From Chloroflexota bacterium (GTDB lineage: Bacteria; Chloroflexota; Anaerolineae; Promineifilales; Promineifilaceae): 10,128 nucleotides of DNA. The position numbers and the translations under genes are program-made. The stretch is taken from NCBI GenBank assembly GCA_008501785.1, contig QQUD01001088.1, forward strand, positions 1 to 10,128, written 5' to 3'. Every line of letters starts with the position of its first letter. Position 1 is the first letter of the stretch. The notes beneath the pieces were generated by a model that made no database searches, was not told the origin of the DNA, and worked only from the letters and a program-made list of their open reading frames with translations. Of this stretch, positions 1-5,702 are shown piece after piece.

Positions 1-837
1 GATAAAGTCAATAAGCCGCTCCGTAATCAGCGTTTGCCATTCATGCGGATTGTTAAAAAGCTCACCCATCGCCAACGGCGTCGCACACTGCTGCCGGATC
101 GTTTGGAACCAATCAATATCTTCCGGTGCCAACGCATCTTCCAAGAAGAACAGCTTAAAAGGCTCAACATCTTTGGCAAATTGCACCGCATGAATAGGAT
201 GCAATCTTTCGTGAATGTCATGCACCAATTCGATTTCTTCCCCAAGCTGCACTCGCACATGCTCAATCATCTTTAACATGTTGCGACTATAGGCACGGGG
301 ATCGTAATAGTTTCCATCAGGTGAATTTTTGGGCTTCGCTTGATTGATGACTTGGCCGCCGTACCCCCCCATCTGTACCCGAATATACCGGTAGCCTTGT
401 TCCACAAATTGACGCGCATTGGCTTCAACTTCTTGTGGATCGCGCCCATCTGCATGGACATACACAGCAGCCGCTTCACGGGTTTTTCCACCAAGCAGTT
501 GATAGAGCGGCATGCCCGCCCGTTTACCCTTAATATCCCATAACGCCTGGTCAACACCTGAAACCGCATTGTTCAAGACTGGCCCATTCCGCCAGTAACC
601 ATGCACCATAGACATTTGCCAAATTTCCTCAATGCGATCAACATCACGGCCAATGAGAAATGGTTTCAGATGTCTGTCAATGGCTGCCTGAACAGCATGG
701 ATTCGCTGTGTAAACGTGGCACATCCCAGGCCATACAAACCTGGTTCTGATGTGATTAACTTAACGATGACCAGTCGTGAATGCCCTGGTTGAGTCAAAA
801 TAGTTTTGACATCTTCAATTTTGACAATGGATGACAT
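1..837 (-). CDS. Enolase-superfamily acid-sugar dehydratase, mannonate dehydratase/RspA-like (3' end beyond window)
   Basis: The reading frame is open from ATG 837 to the left edge and gives 279 residues of a family that is usually about 400 long, so roughly the last 120 are missing. Start support: GAGG lies about 5 bases upstream of the ATG. The N-terminal capping domain spans about 1-120 (GRDVDRIEEIWQ, YWRNGP, ALWDIKGK, PLYQLLGG), followed by the TIM barrel. The enolase-superfamily metal ligands appear as D207 (LVHDIHERL), E233 (FFLEDAL) and E259 (MGELFN), spaced 26 and 26 as in D-mannonate dehydratases. H209 and R153 (YIRVQ) match the catalytic His and Arg of that subgroup; Y159 may be the catalytic Tyr. 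Such enzymes dehydrate a hexonate (D-mannonate or D-gluconate) to 2-keto-3-deoxygluconate in the cytoplasm. The gene follows an ABC sugar transporter operon, separated by a terminator. The substrate cannot be fixed from sequence; the loop after R153 is shorter than in known family members as I recall them. Confidence 0.9.
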   Translation of the reverse strand, partial: MSSIVKIEDVKTILTQPGHSRLVIVKLITSEPGLYGLGCATFTQRIHAVQAAIDRHLKPFLIGRDVDRIEEIWQMSMVHGYWRNGPVLNNAVSGVDQALWDIKGKRAGMPLYQLLGGKTREAAAVYVHADGRDPQEVEANARQFVEQGYRYIRVQMGGYGGQVINQAKPKNSPDGNYYDPRAYSRNMLKMIEHVRVQLGEEIELVHDIHERLHPIHAVQFAKDVEPFKLFFLEDALAPEDIDWFQTIRQQCATPLAMGELFNNPHEWQTLITERLIDFI

Positions 838-878
838 GATTACCTCAACTGATTCCATTCGCCTTTGCAAACAGGAAA

Positions 879-890
879 GAAAGCGCTAAA
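879..890. promoter_or_regulatory. Partial LacI-type operator upstream of the dehydratase
   Basis: GAAAGCGCTAAA matches the first nine bases of the GAAAGCGCTTTC palindrome seen three times in the divergent intergenic region at 4425-4627. It lies 42 nt upstream of the dehydratase start codon and between that gene and the preceding terminator. A chance 9-base match in this 141-nt gap has a probability of about 0.001. It probably recruits one of the LacI-type repressors encoded at 4654-6725, as a block or as a weak operator. I see no convincing promoter here: a TTGAAA-like -35 (906-911, minus) has only a poor -10 partner that would overlap this site. Confidence 0.6.
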
Positions 891-916
891 GGATTTTTCG
901 TTACGTTTCAATAAAA

Positions 917-960
917 TGAGGGTGGTTTCTTCACAATCATTATTGGAGAAACCACCCTCA
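917..960. terminator. Bidirectional intrinsic terminator after the ABC operon
   Basis: A perfect 14-bp stem (917-930 with 947-960; arm TGAGGGTGGTTTCT) encloses a 16-nt loop. On the minus strand the hairpin is followed by TTTTATT, and on the plus strand by ACTTTTTC, so it could act both ways. It begins 18 bases past the stop of the second permease (979) and separates the transporter operon from the dehydratase gene. It could be a full stop or a partial attenuator that lets some transcript reach the dehydratase. Confidence 0.85.
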
Positions 961-978
961 ACTTTTTCGAATATGTCA

Positions 979-1845
979 TTATCCTTTTACAGCCCCTTCC
1001 GTCAAGCCCGCAATGATGTATCGCTGCAAGAACATGAACAAAACTAACATGGGGATCATCAAAATAAGGACTGCGGCCGCCAGTGCTGGCCAATTGCTGC
1101 CATAAACCCCTTCAAACACGATCAATCCCCGAGTGACAGGGTAAAAATCGTCATTGGTCAAGTAGATGGTCGGCAAAATCAGTTCATTCCAAATGCCAAT
1201 CGCATGTAGTACGGTAACTGTTGCAACTGCCGGTTTAATGAGCGGTAAAACTACGGTCAGCACAAACCGGAAGTATCCGCAGCCATCCATTGCGGCTGAT
1301 TCATCTAATTCTTTTGGAACCGTTTTGATGTAGTTCACGATGATAATCATCCCAATGGGATTCACCAGGAACAGAAAAATGTAACCGATGCGCGAGTTGT
1401 AAAGTCCCAGGTTCAGGATTAACTGAAACTGCGGAATGAGCGCCGGTGGCAAGAATAGTGCGATCACATAAAGCAAAAGCAGGTATTTGGTAAATTTATA
1501 GTAGCCACGCGCAATGGGGAAGGCGACAAACACAGTCGTAACCACATAGACTGAGGTGGCTGCAATGGTGTATATCGCCGAGTTCACCAGATAGGTGGGA
1601 AAATTAGCCAATTCCCAGGCCTCGACGAAATTAGTGAAGTCCAAACTTGATGCCAATGCAACGGGGGCTTTAAAGAATTCTGGAAGCGTTTTAAAGGCGG
1701 TGTTCACAAGCATGAATAGTGGGCCTATGTACATGACTGTAAACAGTAACAAAATCAAGTAAGAACCAATTTTTACCCAATCAATACGTCTTGTAACATT
1801 GCTTTCCGTGTTTTCCAAGTTGCTTTCGGTAATTATTGTACTCAT
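979..1845 (-). CDS. CUT1 carbohydrate ABC transporter permease, MalG type
   Basis: This 288-residue inner-membrane protein has six predicted helices (about 25-48, 84-110, 121-145, 154-173, 200-222, 253-274), the usual MalG-type length and topology. The cytoplasmic EAA loop that docks on the ATPase runs from about 179 to 205: ELDESAAMDGCGYF, then LPLIKP, with the characteristic D-G pair. The C-terminus GLTEGAVKG resembles the G-A-V-K-G ending common in this family. The ATG overlaps the stop of the upstream permease by four bases (ATGA, 1842-1845), and AGAGGA lies about 7 bases before it. It should form the transmembrane channel with the product of 1842-2771, fed by the lipoprotein of 2860-4224. 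The exact sugar is unknown. Confidence 0.95.
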   Translation of the reverse strand: MSTIITESNLENTESNVTRRIDWVKIGSYLILLLFTVMYIGPLFMLVNTAFKTLPEFFKAPVALASSLDFTNFVEAWELANFPTYLVNSAIYTIAATSVYVVTTVFVAFPIARGYYKFTKYLLLLYVIALFLPPALIPQFQLILNLGLYNSRIGYIFLFLVNPIGMIIIVNYIKTVPKELDESAAMDGCGYFRFVLTVVLPLIKPAVATVTVLHAIGIWNELILPTIYLTNDDFYPVTRGLIVFEGVYGSNWPALAAAVLILMIPMLVLFMFLQRYIIAGLTEGAVKG

Positions 1846-2771
1846 CCCATAATCCTCTTTTCTCTGTTACTGACTATGTATTGCGCCGCCATGCCAATGA
1901 TCAAAACCAAGAAAAATAGAACAATGGATGCCGCCGCCGCGAAACCTTGACGAAACGCAGACGAAACAGCTCCAGAAGTCTGACCAAATCCTTGGGCGAA
2001 CACCAAATAACCGAGAACCTGAGTGCCATTTTTGTAACCAGTTAGGACCAGGAACAGCTGCCAAGCCTGTAATGAGCCAACAATATTCAATAGAAAATTG
2101 GTGTTAACACTTGGTGTCAACAGTGGCCAGGTGATGTTGCGAAAGAGGTCCCACCCACTTGCACCGTCAATCCGGGCCGCTTCATAAAGTTCATCGGGTA
2201 TTGTTTGTAATCCGGCCAAGAAGATGACCATGGTGATGCCTACATTGGCCCAAATTTGAACGACAATGACCCAGGCAAATGCTTCGTTCGGCTGACCGCC
2301 AAGAAACTCAGACTGTGTACCAAACAGTTCTAGAACTTGTGCAACAGGACCCCCTCGTGGAAGTAGAAAAAGCTTCCAGATCAACCCTTGTATGGCTACA
2401 CCTAAAATAACGGGCAGAAAAAAGAGCGTACGAAACAGCGTCTTTCCCCGCAATTGCTGGTTCAAAAGCATCGCCATGAACAACCCTAATGTAAACTGGA
2501 CGGTTGTTACAATAACGCTAAATCGCAAGGTGCGAACAAGTGCTGCAATGTTGTCCCGGGAGACCGCACCTTGGAAGAGAAACTCTCTATAATTGTCAAA
2601 CCCCACCCAATTTATAGGAGCACCCCGAATACCAGTGGCATCGGTAAATGAATACACACTTGTCGCCAACGACGGGCCTAAGGCAATAATCAGGTAAAGC
2701 AGAAAGCCTGGTAAGAGCAGCAAGAGGGGCGTATATTTTGAAAATCCGCGACCAAACAAGTTGTTATTCAT
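1842..2771 (-). CDS. CUT1 carbohydrate ABC transporter permease, MalF type
   Basis: I place the start at ATG 2771 (MNNNLFGRGF), giving 309 residues. GGAGG lies nine bases upstream, and the longer frame back to 2834 would have to translate a strong hairpin. Residues 13-40 form the first membrane segment (PLLLLLPGFLLYLIIALGPS), followed by the usual periplasmic stretch NWVGFDNYREFL. Further helices lie at about 83-105, 115-135, 165-188, 222-245 and 275-300. The EAA loop runs from 194 to 220 (ELYEAARIDGASGWDLF, then WPLLTP). It pairs with the MalG-type permease, whose start overlaps its TGA stop, indicating translational coupling. A predicted inverted repeat separates it from the binding-protein gene, which could set its expression below that gene's. 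Confidence 0.95.
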   Translation of the reverse strand: MNNNLFGRGFSKYTPLLLLLPGFLLYLIIALGPSLATSVYSFTDATGIRGAPINWVGFDNYREFLFQGAVSRDNIAALVRTLRFSVIVTTVQFTLGLFMAMLLNQQLRGKTLFRTLFFLPVILGVAIQGLIWKLFLLPRGGPVAQVLELFGTQSEFLGGQPNEAFAWVIVVQIWANVGITMVIFLAGLQTIPDELYEAARIDGASGWDLFRNITWPLLTPSVNTNFLLNIVGSLQAWQLFLVLTGYKNGTQVLGYLVFAQGFGQTSGAVSSAFRQGFAAAASIVLFFLVLIIGMAAQYIVSNREKRIMG

Positions 2772-2798
2772 GATGGCAAACCTCCGCTCATGAATTAG

Positions 2799-2833
2799 TG
2801 ATAACTTCTCGCCTTTAAGGCGAGAAGTTATCA
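2799..2833 (-). other. Intercistronic hairpin between binding-protein and permease genes
   Basis: TGATAACTTCTCGCC (2799-2813) pairs perfectly with 2819-2833 around a TTTAA loop: a 15-bp stem that can extend into the loop. It lies 26 bases after the binding-protein stop and ends 27 bases before the permease start. No U-run follows on either strand, so it is not a standard terminator. In other sugar ABC operons such hairpins, as between malE and malF, protect the upstream message from 3' exonucleases or cut transcription partly, giving more binding protein than permease. That role is inferred here. Confidence 0.75.
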
Positions 2834-2859
2834 TCGATGAATTAAATTAATCGACTGAT

Positions 2860-4224
2860 TTACTGAGCATCAAGCCCGGCTTGTAAATCTGCTTGTGACT
2901 GGTTTGCTAAGGCAGCTGCATCATCCCATTCATTGAATGGCTGGAACCACGCAGCCCCGTTCGACCCGTTCGACCACTGTCCAGAACCCTTAGGAGCAAT
3001 CCAAAACTGCTCGAATCCAACGCGATAGTTTTCTAGATAGGGTGCAACTTCTGCACCGAGTTTGCTATCCAGGGTAACACCTGGTTGCGTAGGAATGAAG
3101 CCTACTGCGTTCACAAATTCTTGATAATTATCTTTTTCAGAAAACATGGTCAGGTAATTCAAAGACGCTTCTTTGTTTGGTGTTTCTGCAGCAATTGCCC
3201 AACCTTGGTCGTATTTGCCAAAGAGGTACTGATTGTCTTCGGGATTGTCACTGCCGGGGAAGGGGATGTAGGTCCAATCAAAGGCAGGCTCGGCATCCTC
3301 AACGGCAGGACCTTGCCAAACACCAGTGGGCATCATGGCTACATCGCCAGCGGCAAATCGGGCTGGAGCTGCATCATGGGAGAGACCTGTTACGCCGTCT
3401 TCAAGCATTTCGGTGGCAAAATACTGATAACGATTCCACAATTCCATGGTTTGTTCATCGTTCCACTTGATTTCACCTGTCCAAAGACCTTCTACTAAAG
3501 CCTCCTGGTCAGGATACATGGCACCCAGCAGCCCGTAAGTACCTACGAAGATGGGCCAGCCATCACCACCACCAGCAGTCATACAAGAAAGGCCAGCTGC
3601 TTCAATGGTTTCACAAGCCGCGACCAGTTCACTCCACGTTGTGGGGACGGCTACACCATTCTCCTCAAGCAGGTCTAAGTTGACGAACATGCCGCTGTAG
3701 GAAACACGACCCAGATTAACGGAATAGACTTTCCCATTATAAGAACCTGCATCAGTAATCGTGGCTTCATCGTAGTTATTAACGAAAGATTGATCGGTCA
3801 GGTCCATCAGCAGACCCGCTTCAATTAAGGTTTGCCAATTGGGGGGATCTACATTTTCCATGTAAGGTTGGGCTGCGTTAGCAAAACCGAAGATGTCGAT
3901 AACATCTATATCATTTGCAGTTAATCGTGTCTGAGTGACGACACTCAGGTCGCCGGTCTCGACGATTGACAAATCGACAGTGACATTGGGATATTCGGCC
4001 TCAAATTTTTCATTGAAAGCTTCTATGAATTCCACCATGGGTGGATTCTGATGGATAAGGACGCGCAAGGTAACTGGTTCGGCTTCCTCGACTGCGGGTG
4101 CTGCGTCGCCAGCAGGTGCAGCCTCCTCGGCTGGTGCAGCAGGCTCACTATCGCCCCCACAGGCAAACAGCAAGAATGTGAAAATTGTCAATAAGCTGAT
4201 CAATAAAAATCTAGATTTTTTCAT
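2860..4224 (-). CDS. Extracellular sugar-binding lipoprotein of an ABC transporter (SBP family 1)
   Basis: The start is ATG 4224 (MKKSRFLLIS), with GGAGGAGA at 4231-4238, giving 454 residues. The N-terminus is a type II signal peptide with lipobox L-F-A-C, so C22 should be lipidated. An Ala/Pro/Glu-rich linker (about 23-50) tethers the domain to the membrane. The mature part shows the family 1 pattern: VTLRVLIHQNPPMVEFIEAF, then FEAEYPNVTVDL, DVIDIFGFANAA, NGKVYSVN (where GKxYxxP-like segments occur), and later ARFAAGDVAMMPTGVW and GWAIAAETPNKEASLNYL. Length is typical for CUT1 binding proteins (about 420-450). It captures a sugar outside the cell and delivers it to the two downstream permeases. 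It has its own strong promoter, two operators near the transcript start and a long leader. An in-frame extension to 4482 is rejected because it would cross the operators. Confidence 0.95.
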   Translation of the reverse strand: MKKSRFLLISLLTIFTFLLFACGGDSEPAAPAEEAAPAGDAAPAVEEAEPVTLRVLIHQNPPMVEFIEAFNEKFEAEYPNVTVDLSIVETGDLSVVTQTRLTANDIDVIDIFGFANAAQPYMENVDPPNWQTLIEAGLLMDLTDQSFVNNYDEATITDAGSYNGKVYSVNLGRVSYSGMFVNLDLLEENGVAVPTTWSELVAACETIEAAGLSCMTAGGGDGWPIFVGTYGLLGAMYPDQEALVEGLWTGEIKWNDEQTMELWNRYQYFATEMLEDGVTGLSHDAAPARFAAGDVAMMPTGVWQGPAVEDAEPAFDWTYIPFPGSDNPEDNQYLFGKYDQGWAIAAETPNKEASLNYLTMFSEKDNYQEFVNAVGFIPTQPGVTLDSKLGAEVAPYLENYRVGFEQFWIAPKGSGQWSNGSNGAAWFQPFNEWDDAAALANQSQADLQAGLDAQ

Positions 4225-4478
4225 GTCTACTCTCCTCCATGAAGATTGTTTTTGAAATTGAAACAGTTTGAAAACTTGGGAAATATCGGGTTGATAACTT
4301 ATGAATTTGCAGCCGGATAGACACCTCCTTGTCTTATGCTCAAGACAGGCTTCTTCTCTCTTTATTTGCCTTATACCTATGCAAACGAGTGCGTAAATAT
4401 TTTGGCTTGCTGTTGTACTGGATTTTGAAAGCGATTTCTTGAAATTCGGTGTATTTTCATTGTTTATTGAAAGCGCTT
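4225..4478 (-). other. Long 5' leader of the ABC operon with a hairpin and an orphan ribosome-binding-like sequence
   Basis: From the predicted start near 4478 to the lipoprotein ATG the leader is about 254 nt. On the minus strand, 4327-4349 folds as CCTGTCTT/AAGACAAGG (six pairs, loop GAGCAT, plus two more across a one-base bulge). The 3' arm overlaps AAGGAGGTG (4322-4330), a near-perfect Shine-Dalgarno with no ATG, GTG or TTG at proper distance; the nearest candidates are ATC or CTG. A 27-codon frame at 4377-4460 lacks an RBS and I do not call it. Otherwise the leader holds the second operator and AT-rich sequence. Confidence 0.4.
4425..4440. promoter_or_regulatory. LacI-type operator O2 (downstream auxiliary site)
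   Basis: The core GAAAGCGATTTC (4427-4438) differs from GAAAGCGCTTTC by one base. It lies about 40 bp inside the ABC transcript, centred 42 bp from O1, which is four helical turns. It could block elongation or cooperate with O1. Confidence 0.75.
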
Positions 4479-4482
4479 TCAA
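4467..4482. promoter_or_regulatory. LacI-type operator O1 at the ABC operon start site
   Basis: TTGAAAGCGCTTTCAA is a perfect 16-bp palindrome with the central C-G step typical of LacI/GalR-family operators. It covers the predicted minus-strand transcription start (about 4478) and begins 3 bases after the -10. A repressor bound here would stop initiation. It is the best of the three copies. Confidence 0.88.
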
Positions 4483-4484
4483 AT

Positions 4485-4513
4485 ATAATAAGACAATATG
4501 CTTGATTTGTCAA
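4485..4513 (-). promoter_or_regulatory. Promoter of the ABC transporter operon
   Basis: On the minus strand, TTGACA (4513-4508, perfect -35), a 17-bp spacer and TATTAT (4490-4485, five of six -10 bases) form a near-consensus sigma-70-type promoter. The expected start lies near 4478, within operator O1. Such a strong promoter fits a gene set held down by a repressor and opened by inducer. Confidence 0.85.
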
Positions 4514-4539
4514 TATCAAACGTGAAATTTGTTATATCT

Positions 4540-4558
4540 AGCTGTTGAACAGCTGTTG
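4540..4558. repeat. Short direct repeat/palindrome between the divergent promoters
   Basis: AGCTGTTG occurs at 4540-4547 and 4551-4558, 11 bp apart, and the set also reads as the odd palindrome AGCTGTT-G-AACAGCT (4540-4554). It lies about 70 bp upstream of the minus-strand start and about 95 bp upstream of the plus-strand start, where activator sites often lie. It does not resemble GAAAGCGCTTTC. A second regulator's site is possible; chance is not excluded. Confidence 0.4.
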
Positions 4559-4608
4559 GTTTGCGCAGGTTTTCTCGTGTGTTTTGCTAAATATTAGAAA
4601 GTTGAACT

Positions 4609-4636
4609 TTGATATGAAAGCGCTTTCTGTTACAAT
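4609..4636 (+). promoter_or_regulatory. Promoter of the repressor genes, with operator O3 in its spacer
   Basis: TTGATA (4609-4614, five of six) and TACAAT (4631-4636, five of six) are separated by 16 bp. The perfect operator GAAAGCGCTTTC (4616-4627) fills most of that spacer. The start would fall near 4643, leaving an untranslated leader of only about 11 nt with the RBS in it. This geometry implies that the repressors control their own synthesis. Confidence 0.78.
4616..4627. promoter_or_regulatory. LacI-type operator O3 (autoregulatory)
   Basis: This is a perfect 12-bp GAAAGCGCTTTC palindrome between the -35 and -10 of the repressor promoter. Its centre is 147 bp from that of O1, exactly 14 turns at 10.5 bp per turn, so a tetramer or paired dimers could loop the intervening DNA. 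Confidence 0.85.
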
Positions 4637-4653
4637 TGCTCGTGAGGTGTCAC

Positions 4654-5673
4654 ATGTCACGCAAGAAAAATATCACGATTGAAGATATTGCACGTCATGC
4701 AAATGTATCCATTAGCACAGTTTCTAGAGTTTTACGGAATTCCAGTGGTGTAAAGTCTCAGAAACGTGAGGCTGTCCTTCATGCTGTTGAGGTGTTGGAA
4801 TATCAACCCAATATTTTTGCCCAAAGCCTGGCTAGTGGACAATCGATGACGATTGGCGTTATCACGCAAAATTTTGGTAGTCCTTTTTATGATGGTATTT
4901 TGTTGGGAATTTTGCAGGGATTAGAAAAGTCAGATTATTCGCCAATTTTTGCAGATGGGCGGTGGGATTTGCGTGTCGAACAGCATGTGTTGCAAACGCT
5001 TATCAACAGACGGGTCGATGGGCTTATCTTTGTAGGTGGGCAATTATCAGGAACATTTCTGCAAGATTTAGCCAATACAACACCTTTGATTGTTGTTGCC
5101 AGAGAAATACCTATCATTGAAGATAATTGCATTTATGTTGACAATTTCAAGGCAGGTTATGAGGTGACGCGTTTTTTGTTGGACCAGGGTCACCGAAATA
5201 TTGCCCATATTACGGCCAAAATGCATTATCAAGAGGATGTTAGCGATATTTATCAACGTTTTGAAGGGTATAAACAAGCCATCGTCGATGCTGGTTTGGA
5301 GCCGGACCCACAGTTGGTGGTTGAAGGGGATTTGATGCAGCGGTCGGGGGTGTTGGCGGTTGAGATGTTGTTGTCGCAAAAACGGCCGTTTTCCGCCATC
5401 TTCTGTGCCAATGACCAAATGGCTTTTGGCGCACGTCTGGCCCTCTATCGGCGCGGCCTTCGTGTACCCGATGAAGTATCATTAGTCGGGTTTGACGACG
5501 AAACGACAGCCGCCTATATGGTTCCCCCATTAACGACCGTCAGCCAGCCAGCCGTTGACATGGGCAGAGCGGCCGCATCATCCATCCTCAATCTAATCAA
5601 CGACAACCCCATATCAACTCAAGTGTTTGAAAGTAAATTGATTTTACGAGAATCTGTGCTTCGCCATCGATAA
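4654..5673 (+). CDS. LacI/GalR-family transcriptional repressor (copy 1)
   Basis: The start is ATG 4654 with GAGG at 4644-4647; a TTG at 4636 lies inside the -10 and upstream of the RBS. The 339 residues comprise a helix-turn-helix (ITIEDIARHANVSISTVSRVLRN, about 7-29), the hinge helix PNIFAQSLASG (52-62), whose Leu enters the minor groove, and a periplasmic-binding-like effector domain (about 65-339) with GVITQNFGSPFYD, RRVDGLIFVGG, FSAIFCANDQMAFGA and EVSLVGFDDE. The residues matching LacI Y17, Q18 and R22 are I20, S21 and R25. It sits divergently from the ABC operon with cognate-looking operators between, so it most likely represses that operon and itself until a sugar or sugar-acid inducer binds. 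The first half of the gene is more AT-rich than the second. Confidence 0.96.
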   Translation: MSRKKNITIEDIARHANVSISTVSRVLRNSSGVKSQKREAVLHAVEVLEYQPNIFAQSLASGQSMTIGVITQNFGSPFYDGILLGILQGLEKSDYSPIFADGRWDLRVEQHVLQTLINRRVDGLIFVGGQLSGTFLQDLANTTPLIVVAREIPIIEDNCIYVDNFKAGYEVTRFLLDQGHRNIAHITAKMHYQEDVSDIYQRFEGYKQAIVDAGLEPDPQLVVEGDLMQRSGVLAVEMLLSQKRPFSAIFCANDQMAFGARLALYRRGLRVPDEVSLVGFDDETTAAYMVPPLTTVSQPAVDMGRAAASSILNLINDNPISTQVFESKLILRESVLRHR

Positions 5674-5702
5674 ACGATAGAATTGCGGGAAAGGAGTGCA
5701 AA

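Noticed and set aside
2772..2834. Extension of the MalF-type permease to ATG 2834
   Set aside because: The start would lie in the intercistronic hairpin; ATG 2771 has GGAGG and begins a normal permease N-terminus.
4377..4460. 27-codon frame in the ABC leader as a leader peptide
   Set aside because: No ribosome-binding sequence precedes it and its composition gives no sign of coding.
4225..4482. In-frame N-terminal extension of the binding protein to a TTG at 4482
   Set aside because: It would start at the operator and upstream of a proper signal peptide; ATG 4224 has a strong RBS and begins a canonical lipoprotein signal sequence.
4636..4653. TTG start for repressor copy 1
   Set aside because: It overlaps the -10 element and precedes the RBS; ATG 4654 fits the family N-terminus.
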